NCBI GenBank assembly: GCA_963700785.1
Contig: CAVOYZ010000010.1
Coordinates: forward strand, 124,001-188,000
DNA: 64,000 nucleotides
Direction: 5' to 3'
Source: CAXMST01 sp963700785
GTDB taxonomy: Bacteria; Actinomycetota; Thermoleophilia; Solirubrobacterales; 70-9
A program made the position numbers and the translations under genes. The notes under the pieces are model-generated. The model was not told where the DNA came from, did no database searches, and saw nothing but the letters and a program-made list of their open reading frames with translations. Below, piece by piece: positions 8,790 to 16,737 of this stretch (positions are counted from its first letter, which is position 1; each line of letters begins with the position of its first letter).

Positions 8790-9608
8790 ATGGGCGATCG
8801 CGGCAGCGGCTGGTGGCCCTCCGAGCCGGGGCCAGGGGGCGAGGAGTCCGGCGATGGCCCCGACGACGGCTCCGGCGACCGTGAGCCGCCGCGTCGGCCG
8901 CGCGGGCTGCAGTCGCGTGACCGCCCCCGGTTCACCTCGCGCTACTCGCTCTTCGTCGGATTCGCGTTCATCGTGCTTGCCCTGGTCGCGGTCTTCAACG
9001 CGATCCGGACTGACGAGGGCGGCCTGCTCGGGGCGGATCCGGTCGAGCGGCGGGGCGAGCCGATCCCCGAGTTCGCGGCCCCCGACGTCCTCGCGGGCCT
9101 CGGCAATGAGCTCGATGCGAACATCGCCCAGGACGACTGCGCGAGCTCCCGCAACCCCTGCCCCGCCGATCAGGTCCGCACGCCCGCCTGTCGGATCGAG
9201 GCGCCGGGGGCGATCAGGATCTGCGATCTGTTCGACCGGCCGCTGGCGATCTCGTTCTGGTTCACCCGGGGCGGTGATTGCCTGCCGACCCAGGACGCAT
9301 TCGACCGGGTCAGCTCCAGGCGGGGCGGTCGGATCAACTTCCTCTCGGTCAACGTGCTCGATGATGTCGACGAGGTCGGGCGACAGGTGCGGGAGCGCGG
9401 CTGGGAGGTCCCGGTCGCCCACGACGCCGACGGCGCCGTCTCGAACCTGTTCGGGGTCGGCGTCTGCCCGACCCTCGTGCTCGCCTATCCCGGTGGGATC
9501 CTGCACTCCGCTGAGATCAAGCCGGGCAACTTCAGCGAGGCCGAGATCGATGCGTTCCTCGACGACCTGCTCGCGGCGAGCGCGGCCCGGGCGCGGGACC
9601 CGCGATGA
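8790..9608 (+). CDS. Membrane-anchored thioredoxin-fold protein lacking the CxxC motif
   Basis: A 272-residue protein. It has a hydrophilic Gly/Pro/Asp-rich cytoplasmic tail (1-50), one TM segment (about 52-71, YSLFVGFAFIVLALVAVF) and an outside thioredoxin/AhpC-like domain. Domain features are ISFWFTRGGDCLPTQDAFDRV at the place of the active site, then FLSVNVLDD and VGVCPTLVLAYPGG, the cis-Pro region. Normal TlpA or ResA proteins have CxxC; here only one Cys (GGDCLPT) remains, which suggests a peroxiredoxin-like or non-reducing role. The Cys pairs earlier in the protein (DDCASSRNPCP, ACRIE, ICDLF) may form disulfides. It overlaps the next gene by ATGA. Confidence 0.7.
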   Translation: MGDRGSGWWPSEPGPGGEESGDGPDDGSGDREPPRRPRGLQSRDRPRFTSRYSLFVGFAFIVLALVAVFNAIRTDEGGLLGADPVERRGEPIPEFAAPDVLAGLGNELDANIAQDDCASSRNPCPADQVRTPACRIEAPGAIRICDLFDRPLAISFWFTRGGDCLPTQDAFDRVSSRRGGRINFLSVNVLDDVDEVGRQVRERGWEVPVAHDADGAVSNLFGVGVCPTLVLAYPGGILHSAEIKPGNFSEAEIDAFLDDLLAASAARARDPR

Positions 9609-10258
9609 GCTTCGCCGACGAGGATCGGCCGACCGAGGCCGGGTTCCTCGACCGCTCGCTGCGCGACGAGTTTCCCGGCCTCGGCCTGCGATACGTGCTC
9701 GTCGATCGCGGGTCCGGGCGTAGCAATCGAGCGCTGAAGCAGCGTCTGCGGGTGCTCTCGGACCGGTTCGCCGGGCGGCAGGCGATTGCCCTCCGCCGCC
9801 GGCCGATTCCCAGCGCCTACAGGGTCTTCTTCCGCCATATCGGTCTCGACCCCGACGAGCAGCCGACGCCGGTCGAGGAGATCGCGCTGGAGCGGATGAA
9901 GAAGGGCGGATTCGTGAGCCGGAATCTGCTCGACGACGCGCTGACGATCGCGATCATGGAGTCCGGCGTCGCGATCCGGGCCTTCGATGCCGACCGGGTG
10001 ATCGCGCCGCTCGGGCTCCGCCTCAGCCGCAGCGGAGAGGCGCTCGCCGGGCGACCGGGAGAGCTGCCCCCCGGCACGATCGTCGTCTCCGACCAACGGC
10101 GTCCGATCGGGCTGTTGTTCGGAGCGATCGCCGTCGGCAGTGGGGTCAGCCCGAAGACGCGGCGGATGCTGCTCAGCTCGATTCAGGTCAAGGGGGTTCC
10201 CGACATCGCCGTCGAGGAGGCGCTGTGGCTGGCGGTCCAGGCCCTGGAGACCGCCTGA
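9605..10258 (+). CDS. B3/B4 domain-containing protein
   Basis: A 217-residue protein resembling the free-standing B3/B4 domain otherwise found in phenylalanyl-tRNA synthetase beta, where it takes part in editing. Features are a central IPSAYRVFFRHIGLDPDEQPTPVE segment, the basic EEIALERMKKGGFVSRNLLDDALTIA helix pair and a C-terminal GVSPKTRRMLLSSIQVKGVPDIAVEEAL. Free-standing members are usually described as possible tRNA-editing or amino-acid-binding proteins; no function is proved. The ATG overlaps the stop of the thioredoxin-fold gene by 4 nt, indicating translational coupling. Confidence 0.65.
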   Translation: MSFADEDRPTEAGFLDRSLRDEFPGLGLRYVLVDRGSGRSNRALKQRLRVLSDRFAGRQAIALRRRPIPSAYRVFFRHIGLDPDEQPTPVEEIALERMKKGGFVSRNLLDDALTIAIMESGVAIRAFDADRVIAPLGLRLSRSGEALAGRPGELPPGTIVVSDQRRPIGLLFGAIAVGSGVSPKTRRMLLSSIQVKGVPDIAVEEALWLAVQALETA

Positions 10259-10336
10259 GAGCCGAGCCTCGGCGTGCCGCCTTGCGCCTCGCTCTACAAT
10301 GCGGGAGGTCCACGACTGGGAAAGGGGCTTGGGCAG

Positions 10337-10885
10337 ATGCCCGGAGTTCTAGAACTCGATCCGCATTTCCCGCAGCCGGCCGATCCGCCGGTCGCCTTCG
10401 CTCCGGACGCACCGCTCAAGCCGGCCACCGATCGCGCCGCCCGCGGCGAGTTGCGCCGCCAGATCGCGCGCCTGGAGCGCGAGCTGGGGGAGCTGTTCGC
10501 CTCGACCTTTCCCCGTCGGGGGATCGAGTGGACGGTCGGCGCCGCGGGGGGGCCCAGGGTGCTCGGGGTCGGTGAGCTCGAGCGGATCAGAGACGGTCTC
10601 GCGAACCGCCTCGCGGAGGCGAGGGCCGAGATCGCGCGGAGGGCGGACGCCGAGGAGGCCGGCCGGGCGTTGGTCGAGCGGATGATCGCCGACCCGGACG
10701 AGTATCACTGGGTTCGGGTGTCGAACGAGGACGTAGGCGAGCCGGGCTGCAAGCACTGGCACTCGCGACCTCGCTTCGGGATCCTCGGGATGCTGCTCGG
10801 CTGGTGGCGGGTCAAGCTCTCCTCGGGCTGTCCCTTAGCCGTGGGGCCCGGCGTCGGCCGCGGCCCGCACCAAGCTCTCCTCTGA
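10337..10885 (+). CDS. Conserved hypothetical protein
   Basis: 182 residues, no domain recognised. The middle (about 35-125) is a charged helical region with Arg/Glu-rich heptads (RRQIARLERELGELFAST, LANRLAEARAEIARRADAEE). The end is quite different and compact: YHWVRVSNEDVGEPGCKHWH followed by GILGMLLGWWRVKLSSGCPL, with two Cys and two His that could bind metal. I chose ATG 10337 over ATG 10274. An AAAGGGG stretch precedes it, and the region before it contains a TACAAT -10 box at about 10294. The function is unknown. Confidence 0.65.
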   Translation: MPGVLELDPHFPQPADPPVAFAPDAPLKPATDRAARGELRRQIARLERELGELFASTFPRRGIEWTVGAAGGPRVLGVGELERIRDGLANRLAEARAEIARRADAEEAGRALVERMIADPDEYHWVRVSNEDVGEPGCKHWHSRPRFGILGMLLGWWRVKLSSGCPLAVGPGVGRGPHQALL

Positions 10886-10898
10886 TCACGATCGACTA

Positions 10899-11432
10899 GT
10901 GGCCTCGAAGTCCAGAAGGCGCCGGCGCAAGCGGCGGCCCGGAAGCGGGCCCCCCGCGCAGCAGAGACGGGCCGGCGACGATCAGGCCGCCCCGTCCCGG
11001 CAGCGGCCTGCGCTTCCGCGCCACAGCGTTGACGATCAGCGGCCGCCGGCTCCGTGGGGGAGCTTTCCCCTGGTCGAGCTCGCGGTCCTGACCGGGATCG
11101 TGATGCTGATCCTCGGCCTGGTCGCGGTCCGCGGCGAGCGAGGAACGATCCTGATCGGGACCGGCCTGGTGCTGGCTTCGATCGGGGGGCTCGAGCTCTC
11201 GATCCGAGAGCACTTCGCCGGCTACCGCTCCCACACGCTGGTGCTCGCCGGGGTGCCGGCCGCGATCGTCCTCGGCGTTCTCTTCTACGCCGGCCCCGAC
11301 GGGCTCCCGCCGGTCGCCCGAGCGGCGATTGGGCTCGCCGTGTTCGCCGCGGCCGCGCTCCTTCTGGTCCGCGTGTTCCGCGACCGTTCGGGCGGTCGAG
11401 CCTTCCGGTTCAGCGGCTTCGGTCGGCGCTGA
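10899..11432 (+). CDS. Hypothetical membrane protein
   Basis: 177 residues from a GTG start 13 nt after the previous stop. A strongly basic N-terminal tail (KSRRRRRKRRPG, residues 4-15) and a Pro/Arg-rich linker come first. Four predicted TM segments follow: VELAVLTGIVMLILGLVAV, GTILIGTGLVLASIGGLEL, TLVLAGVPAAIVLGVLFYA and AIGLAVFAAAALLLVRVF. The tail could bind nucleic acid or lipid headgroups at the inner face. I recognise no family. It ends just before a strong terminator shared with the convergent mIHF gene. Confidence 0.6.
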   Translation: MASKSRRRRRKRRPGSGPPAQQRRAGDDQAAPSRQRPALPRHSVDDQRPPAPWGSFPLVELAVLTGIVMLILGLVAVRGERGTILIGTGLVLASIGGLELSIREHFAGYRSHTLVLAGVPAAIVLGVLFYAGPDGLPPVARAAIGLAVFAAAALLLVRVFRDRSGGRAFRFSGFGRR

Positions 11433-11444
11433 GCCGGCCCCGAA

Positions 11445-11476
11445 CGAACGGCCCGGGGCTGCGCCCGGGCCGTTCG
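11445..11476. terminator. Bidirectional hairpin terminator
   Basis: A perfect 13-bp stem (11445-11457 with 11464-11476) with loop GCTGCG lies between the convergent membrane-protein gene and mIHF gene. It has no clear T-run on either side, as is common in GC-rich actinobacteria. Confidence 0.7.
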
Positions 11477-11509
11477 GTCGGATCGTCCCGCCCGGCGGCG
11501 GCGGCTCTC

Positions 11510-11863
11510 TCAGCAGTTCCTGTGGGCCCTTGCGACGGCCTTCGCCTCGAGCGCTGCGGCCAGCATCTCCCGCTGGCGCAGGGTCAGCCGCCCGAGCTGA
11601 CGGTTCTCGCTGACGGCGAGCGGGACCAGGAACTTGCGGGCCCTCGTGCGGCCCCAGCGGCTCTGGCTTCTGAGCAGCTCTGACACGGACATCGTCTCGG
11701 CTTCCCAGGGGCAGGACCGAACGACCTCGTAGGCCTCGATCCCTCCGGCGCGGATCGCGCGCTTCAGTGCGGCGCGGGCCAGCCGGACCCGGTTCGCATG
11801 CTCGAGCGCTTCCAAATGCTGCGGGACGGGCACGTGGGCGGCAGCCGTAGAGGCAACTTCCAT
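11510..11863 (-). CDS. mihF: Actinobacterial integration host factor (mIHF)
   Basis: 117 residues. The C-terminal half is the helix-two-turns-helix DNA-binding domain of mIHF: SVSELLRSQSRWGRTRARKF followed by LVPLAVSENRQLGRLTLRQR and EMLAAALE. It matches the mycobacterial and Streptomyces pattern 'vxxLLxxxpgxGxxrAxxxmxxlgIsExRRvrgLgxxQr'. The protein is a nucleoid-associated, DNA-bending factor essential in mycobacteria. Start choice: AGAGGAGGA stands 7 nt before ATG 11863 but only 2 nt before the GTG at 11869, so the ATG is preferred. It is a single gene, with its promoter somewhere in the 280 bp upstream. Confidence 0.85.
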   Translation of the reverse strand: MEVASTAAAHVPVPQHLEALEHANRVRLARAALKRAIRAGGIEAYEVVRSCPWEAETMSVSELLRSQSRWGRTRARKFLVPLAVSENRQLGRLTLRQREMLAAALEAKAVARAHRNC

Positions 11864-12145
11864 ACTCACTCCTCCTCTTGTGAGAGATCAGCGACGGTAC
11901 TGTTCGAGTTGTGGGTCGTCGCACCGATGCGAGCAGGTTCGGCGCGGCGGCCGGATGAGCCGCGGGGGTCGGGCTCACCCCTTCCCCCTAGCTCCCTGCC
12001 CCGTTCGCACGGTGCGGGGACCAACCTAGCGACTTGGTCGCGGCGCGTGGCGCCGATCGCGGGTCCGGTCCCCGAGACGTTCGCTATCAGCACCTTTTTC
12101 TCAGCCGGCCCGGCCGAGAATCCTCATGTGCTCTTCTGGACAAGG
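11864..12145. other. Intergenic region upstream of mihF
   Basis: About 280 bp without a supported gene. It must carry the mihF promoter and 5' leader (minus strand). GC-rich stretches alternate with an AT-richer patch (12088-12150, including TTTTT and GGAAAAA runs). I could not define a -35/-10 pair with confidence. Several short inverted repeats suggest a structured leader, but no known riboswitch class was recognised. Confidence 0.4.
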
Positions 12146-12168
12146 AAAAACTACCCTCGGCGGGGTAG
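12146..12168 (-). terminator. Rho-independent terminator of the alpha-oxoamine synthase gene
   Basis: On the minus strand, stem CTACCC/GGGTAG with a six-base loop is followed directly by TTTTT (forward AAAAA at 12146-12150). It lies about 50 bp beyond the stop at 12217. Confidence 0.75.
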
Positions 12169-12216
12169 GGGCCAGCCCGAAGTTCGCGGGCGATCGCCTG
12201 CCCGGAGCGCCCAGAT

Positions 12217-13479
12217 TCAGATCCTGGGGAGGTCAGGGAACTCGGCGATCACCGCGCCGATCGTCTCCAGCGCCCGGTCGAGGTGCTCGCGCTCGTGGGT
12301 CGCCATCAGGCTGGTGCGGAGCAGGGCGCCGGCCGGCGGCACCGCCGGGTGCAGGGCGACGTTCGTGTAGACGCCGGCGTCGTAGAGCGCCTTCCAGACG
12401 GTCACCGCAAGCATGTCGTCACCGACGATCACCGGCACGATCGGCGTCAGGGCCTCGCTGCCGTCGGGGAGAGTCGTCGGCTCGACCACCCGCAGGCCGA
12501 GGTCGGTCAAGCCGCGGTGGAGGTAGGCGGCGTTGTCGAGCAGCTTCGCCATCAGCTCCGGTCCCTCGGTGCGGATCACCCGCAGGGCGCCGAGCGCGGC
12601 GCCGACCGCGGCGGGGACCGCGGCGGCGCTGAACAGGAAGGAGCGGGCGGCGATCCGCAGATACTCGATCACCTCGGCGGGGCCGGCGATGAAGCCGCCG
12701 CAGGAGGCAAAGCTCTTCGAGAAGGTCCCCATCCGGAGATCGACCGAGGACTCGACCCCGAACAGCTCCGAAGCGCCGGCTCCCCGGGCTCCGATCGCCC
12801 CGACCCCATGGGCCTCGTCGACCATCAGCCGAGCTCCGTAGCGCCGGCTCAGCTCGACGACCGGTGGCAGGTTGCAGATGTCGCCCTCCATCGAGAAGAC
12901 GCCGTCGACCACGACCAGCGCTCCGCCCCCGTCGCCGGCCGCGCGCTCGAGCATCCGCTCGAGCTTGTCGATCCGGTTGTGGCGGAACGGGCGCAGCTTC
13001 GCCCCCGACAGGCGGCAGCCGTCCAGGATCGACGCGTGATCGCCCGAATCGCAGATCACCGTGTCACCCGGCTCGAGGATCGTCCCGATGCAGCCGACGT
13101 TCGCCTGGTAGCCGGTCGTGAAGACGAGCGCCGCCTCGGTGCCCATCCACTCCGCCAGCTCCTCCTCGAGCTCGACGTGAAGCGGGATCGTGCCGTTCAG
13201 CAGGCGTGAGCCGGTCAGCGCGGTCCCGTACTGCTCGAGGGCGTCGCGGGCCGCGGCCTTGACCCGCTGATCCCCGGTCAGGCCGAGGTAGTTGTTGGAG
13301 CCGAGCATGATCGTCTCCCGGCCCTCCATCTCGACGACCGGCCCCGCCTGCGAAGTCAGCAACCTGAAGTACGGGAGCATGTCCGCCCGCTTGGCGATCT
13401 CGAGCTGCTCGCGGCGGTCGTGGTTGCGGGCCTTGTCGAAGAGGTCGGCCTGGACTCGGGGCTGCGCTTCGGTTTCCAT
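12217..13479 (-). CDS. Alpha-oxoamine synthase family PLP enzyme (KBL/BioF/SPT-like)
   Basis: 420 residues, fold-type I PLP enzyme. The family joins an acyl-CoA (or acyl-ACP) to an amino acid with loss of CO2. Seen: IMLGSNNYLGLTGD (58-70), TGYQANVGCIGTIL (122-135), the DEAHGVGAIG motif (D221, H224) and GTFSKSFASCGG with the PLP Lys at 255. Two N-terminal helices (DLFDKARNHDRREQLEIAKR) precede the core. Candidate products are 2-amino-3-ketobutyrate, 8-amino-7-oxononanoate or a sphingoid-like base; no neighbouring biotin or threonine genes decide between them. The long N-terminus with an internal acidic patch is reminiscent of bacterial SPT-like enzymes. The ATG at 13479 gives the family N-terminus, and GGGAGA lies about 10 nt before it. 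Confidence 0.85.
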   Translation of the reverse strand: METEAQPRVQADLFDKARNHDRREQLEIAKRADMLPYFRLLTSQAGPVVEMEGRETIMLGSNNYLGLTGDQRVKAAARDALEQYGTALTGSRLLNGTIPLHVELEEELAEWMGTEAALVFTTGYQANVGCIGTILEPGDTVICDSGDHASILDGCRLSGAKLRPFRHNRIDKLERMLERAAGDGGGALVVVDGVFSMEGDICNLPPVVELSRRYGARLMVDEAHGVGAIGARGAGASELFGVESSVDLRMGTFSKSFASCGGFIAGPAEVIEYLRIAARSFLFSAAAVPAAVGAALGALRVIRTEGPELMAKLLDNAAYLHRGLTDLGLRVVEPTTLPDGSEALTPIVPVIVGDDMLAVTVWKALYDAGVYTNVALHPAVPPAGALLRTSLMATHEREHLDRALETIGAVIAEFPDLPRI

Positions 13480-13521
13480 GTCCACAAGTCTCCCAGAGCG
13501 CCTTGCGTCTTCGCCTCCGCG

Positions 13522-13527
13522 TAGACT
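13522..13527 (+). promoter_or_regulatory. -10 box TAGACT, leaderless start of the small membrane protein gene
   Basis: TAGACT ends 7 nt before GTG 13535, with no Shine-Dalgarno between. It is divergent from the alpha-oxoamine synthase gene. Confidence 0.45.
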
Positions 13528-13534
13528 CGCAGCT

Positions 13535-13852
13535 GTGACGAATGAGGTGCTCGAAGCTGACGCGGTCGAGGAGCCGGCGCCCGAGGCCGCGGGGGACGAG
13601 CAGGTGGTTCGCCCGCTGCCGCTGCGGCGGCCGGGGACCGAGCTCGACGCCTGGCGAGGCGAGATCAAGGTCGCCGCGCTGGCCGCCGCCTCCGGCATCG
13701 CGGCCGGGGCTGCGACGGTCGCGGCCGTGACCGCGGTCAAGGCCCGCAAGGAGCGCAAGCGGCCGACCCGGCTGATCCGGCGTGGTGGCAAGCCCGAGAG
13801 CGTGCGCGCGACCCGCTCTTTCTTGATCGACATTCATCTGCTCGACCGCTGA
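13535..13852 (+). CDS. Small membrane-associated protein
   Basis: 105 residues starting at GTG, placed by the -10 box 7 nt upstream. An acidic N-terminal region (EADAVEEPAPEAAGDEQ) is followed by ELDAWRGEIKVAALAAASG and a hydrophobic Ala/Gly-rich stretch (IAAGAATVAAVTAVKA) that may be one TM segment. A basic tail (RKERKRPTRLIRR, then TRSFLIDIHLLDR) ends it. No named family is recognised. Its stop overlaps the start of the AlkA-type glycosylase gene by one base (TGATG), so the two are translationally coupled. Confidence 0.6.
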   Translation: MTNEVLEADAVEEPAPEAAGDEQVVRPLPLRRPGTELDAWRGEIKVAALAAASGIAAGAATVAAVTAVKARKERKRPTRLIRRGGKPESVRATRSFLIDIHLLDR

Positions 13853-14892
13853 TGGCGCCCCTAGCGACGCCCGGCTCGGGCGTGCTCGCGGAGCTAACCC
13901 CCCGCTGGCCGTTCCGCCTGCCGTCGCGAGGCGGTCCGGACGGGGTCTCCAGGGTCCGCGGCGGCGTCTTCGAACGGTTCCTGCACTGCGAGGGCGCGCC
14001 GGTGCTGGTCCGGGCCTGGGAGCGCCGTCGAGAAGGCACGGTGAGGGTGGCGGCGATGCCGGTCGAGCCCGAATGGCTCGCGGCAGGCGGGCGAGCCGTC
14101 GAACGGCGCCCCGGCAAGCGGCGGTCGGCCCCCGCCGGCGCTCCGGCGGCCGTCCGGGCCAACCGCGCGCAGCTCGAGCGGGCGATCGAGCGGACCCGCC
14201 ACGCGCTCGGAGTGGACGATGACTACGGCGAGTTCTACGCCCGCTTCAAGCGCGATCCGCTGCTGGGGCCGGCGATTCGGCGGCGCCCATGGCTGCGCGT
14301 GCGCCGTTGCCTGTGGCCGTGGGAGGCGCTTGCCTGGGCGGTGACCGAGCAACTGATCGAGGTCGAGCGGGCGCATCAGATCCAGCGCCGCATGATCAGC
14401 CGCTGGGCGCCCGCCGCGTTGCCCCCCGACCGCTCTCGCCCGCTCCGCGACGTGCCTGGTCCGGAGCTCGTTGCGGCCCGTGCCCCGGCTGAGCTGGCGG
14501 CCCTGGATCTGGCGCCGAAGCGGGCAACGGCACTGATCAAGGTCGCCCGCGAGGTCGCATCGGGTCGCGCGGACCTCGATCGCTGCGAGCACGACCGCCG
14601 GCTGCTGGCGATCAGCGAGATCGGGCCGTGGACCGTTCAGGTGCTCGGGCAGAAGGGCCGGGGGGATCCGGATTCCCTGCCGGCCGGGGACCTCGCCTAC
14701 CTGAAGCTGGTGCCCCGGCTGGTCGGCATGGATCGGCGGGCGACGGTCGCCGAGGTCGAGGAGTTCTACGCGCCCTACGCGCCGTTCAGGGGTTGGGCCG
14801 GGCTGTTCACGTTGGCTGCCGGCCGGGGTGGGGGCGAGGGAGCGAAGCCACTGCGCTACCACCCGCCGCGCCCCGAGCTCGAGGCGGCCTGA
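13852..14892 (+). CDS. DNA-3-methyladenine glycosylase II (AlkA-like)
   Basis: 346 residues of the HhH-GPD superfamily. The N-terminal part is the AlkA-like beta domain (LTPRWPFRLPSRGGP, with a VFERFLHCEG strand). The helical core has CLWPWEALAWAVTEQLIEVE, the HhH hairpin LLAISEIGPWTVQVLGQKG and then GDLAYLKL, whose Asp280 matches the catalytic Asp of the superfamily. It removes alkylated bases (3-meA, 7-meG) to begin base excision repair. The Leu/Arg-rich central region fits DNA contacts. It follows the small membrane protein gene with a one-base overlap and is convergent with the thiXYZ importer. Confidence 0.85.
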   Translation: MAPLATPGSGVLAELTPRWPFRLPSRGGPDGVSRVRGGVFERFLHCEGAPVLVRAWERRREGTVRVAAMPVEPEWLAAGGRAVERRPGKRRSAPAGAPAAVRANRAQLERAIERTRHALGVDDDYGEFYARFKRDPLLGPAIRRRPWLRVRRCLWPWEALAWAVTEQLIEVERAHQIQRRMISRWAPAALPPDRSRPLRDVPGPELVAARAPAELAALDLAPKRATALIKVAREVASGRADLDRCEHDRRLLAISEIGPWTVQVLGQKGRGDPDSLPAGDLAYLKLVPRLVGMDRRATVAEVEEFYAPYAPFRGWAGLFTLAAGRGGGEGAKPLRYHPPRPELEAA

Positions 14893-14900
14893 GCCGGGCG

Positions 14901-15923
14901 CTACTCCGGGATCCTGCCGGGCAGCAGCTCGTTGGTCAGCAGCTCAGCGGACGGGAGCCGCTGCTCGATCTGTCCCTGGTCGGCCATGAAGCCGGCGAAC
15001 CCATCCCACTCGCCCGGGTCCATGTAGCCGAACGGCCTGCCTTTCTGCGGGAAGAACAGCGGCAGCGTCCTGCGGACCTCGGCCAGCGTCAGCTTCGGCT
15101 CCAGCTCCGGCGAGGCGGCGATCAGGGCATCGGCTGCGAACGGAGGATTCCTGCGGGCGTCGATCGCGCCGCGCTCGAGGGCGGCGATGAACAGGCGGAT
15201 CGGCTCCGGGTCGTCGAGTACCCGGCTGTCGCGCGCGACGAGGACCAGCTCATCGTAGGTCGGGATCCCGAGCCGGTCGACCGGTACGACCGAGGGGTTC
15301 TTGCCGGCACGCTCGAGCTGCACCCCCTCGACGTTGCGAAAGCCCCCGAACATCGCGTCGGCCCGGCCGCTGAGCACCGGCTGCAGCAGGTTCAGGCCGA
15401 CGTCGACCTGCTCGACGTCGCCGGGGTCGACCCCGTTGTTACGGAGGATCGTCTCGAGGAAGGCTGTCTGATACGGGATTCCGGCGGTGACGACGGTCTT
15501 GCCGGCGAGGTCGGCCGGCTCGGCGATCCTCGCCGCCGGCAGTGAGATCAGCGAGGTGAGCGGCTCCTGCACCAGGGCCGCGACCGAGACCACGTCGAGG
15601 CCGGCATCGCGCGCCAGCATCACCTCAGGCTCGTAGGAGATCGCGAGATCGACCTGGCCGGCGGCCACCTGCTTGATCGGGGCGGACGGGTCAGCGGGGA
15701 CCCGCGGCCGGACATCGAGACCGGCGTCGGCGAAGTATCCACGCTCGAGCGCCGTGTAGATCCCGGCATGATCGGCGTTGACGAAGAAGTCGAGCGCCAG
15801 GTCGAACTGCTCGGTCCTGCCCCCAGTGGCATCCTCCGCCTTCTCGCCGCAGCCGGTCCCGGTCGCCGCGACGGCGCCCGCGAGCAGCGCGACGACGATC
15901 AGTCGGCTGAGACGTCTTCTCAT
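14901..15923 (-). CDS. thiY: Thiamine-precursor ABC transporter, substrate-binding lipoprotein
   Basis: 340 residues. The lipoprotein signal ends in TGTGCGEKAE. The NMT1/THI5-like periplasmic fold is clear: FDLALDFFVNADHAGIYTAL, ERGYFADAGLDVRPRVPADPS, PIKQVAAGQVDLAISYEPEV, then FGYMDPGEWDGFAGFM near the end. ThiY-type proteins bind formyl-aminopyrimidine or HMP, and the sister family RibY binds riboflavin. The TPP riboswitch before the first gene of this operon settles the choice in favour of a thiamine precursor. It is the last gene of the operon, about 28 nt after the permease. Confidence 0.85.
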   Translation of the reverse strand: MRRRLSRLIVVALLAGAVAATGTGCGEKAEDATGGRTEQFDLALDFFVNADHAGIYTALERGYFADAGLDVRPRVPADPSAPIKQVAAGQVDLAISYEPEVMLARDAGLDVVSVAALVQEPLTSLISLPAARIAEPADLAGKTVVTAGIPYQTAFLETILRNNGVDPGDVEQVDVGLNLLQPVLSGRADAMFGGFRNVEGVQLERAGKNPSVVPVDRLGIPTYDELVLVARDSRVLDDPEPIRLFIAALERGAIDARRNPPFAADALIAASPELEPKLTLAEVRRTLPLFFPQKGRPFGYMDPGEWDGFAGFMADQGQIEQRLPSAELLTNELLPGRIPE

Positions 15924-15951
15924 GGTCAGATGCTCTCCGGTCTGTGGTTGG

Positions 15952-16737
15952 TCAAGTCAAGGGACGTGAGCGCGGCTCGCCCCACCAGGCGAAGCGGCGC
16001 TCGATCAGGGCGATCAGCCCGAACAGGGCGACCGCCATCACCGACAGCACCGTCATCGCGGCAAACAGCCGTGGGACCTCGAGCTGCGCATTATCTATCA
16101 ACATCAGGTGGCCGAGGCCGGAGGCCGAGCCGCTCCATTCCCCGAAGACCGCGCCGATCACGGCGACGGCGACGGCGATCTTCGCGCCGCTCAGGAGGTA
16201 GGGGAGTGCGGTCGGGGCCTCGAGCCGGACGAACGTCTGCCCGCGCCCGGCACCGAGCGTCCGCATCAGCTTGCGCTGCTCGGGGTCGACCGTGCCGAGG
16301 CCGTCGAGCGTGTTCACCGCGATCGGGAAGAAGCAGATCAGGGCGATCACCGCGAGGATCGGGCCGATCCCGAAGCCGAACCAGATCACGAAGATCGGGG
16401 CGACGACGATGATCGGGATCGTCTGCGAGGCGACCACCAGCGGGTAGAAGGCGCGCCGCAGGGTCGGCGACAGATGCAGGATCGAGGCGAATGCGGTCCC
16501 GACGATCAGGGCGACGAGGAAGCCTCCGACGACCTCCCGCAGCGTCACCCAGGCATTCTCGGCGAGCAGCGCACGGTCCTCCCACAGCGACGCGGCGATC
16601 TCGCTCGGTGCGGGTATCAGAAACGGCTCGATCTTCAGCAGGTCCGCGAGCAGCTCCCAGCGGGCCGCCAGCTCCCAGCCGGCCACCAGCAGGAGCAGCA
16701 GCAGCACCGGCGCCAGGTAGTTCCCGGTCCGCCTCAT
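15952..16737 (-). CDS. thiX: Thiamine-precursor ABC transporter permease
   Basis: 261 residues, a BPD_transp_1 permease of the SsuC/TauC/ThiX type with about six TM segments (for example YLAPVLLLLLLVAGWELAA, VGGFLVALIVGTAFASIL, VASQTIPIIVVAPIFVIWFG). The EAA loop reads TLGAGRGQTFVRLEAPTALP, the contact site for the ATPase. The start ATG overlaps the ATPase stop by 4 nt. TPP-riboswitch control gives the substrate class; by sequence alone it could not be distinguished from a sulfonate permease. Confidence 0.85.
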   Translation of the reverse strand: MRRTGNYLAPVLLLLLLVAGWELAARWELLADLLKIEPFLIPAPSEIAASLWEDRALLAENAWVTLREVVGGFLVALIVGTAFASILHLSPTLRRAFYPLVVASQTIPIIVVAPIFVIWFGFGIGPILAVIALICFFPIAVNTLDGLGTVDPEQRKLMRTLGAGRGQTFVRLEAPTALPYLLSGAKIAVAVAVIGAVFGEWSGSASGLGHLMLIDNAQLEVPRLFAAMTVLSVMAVALFGLIALIERRFAWWGEPRSRPLT

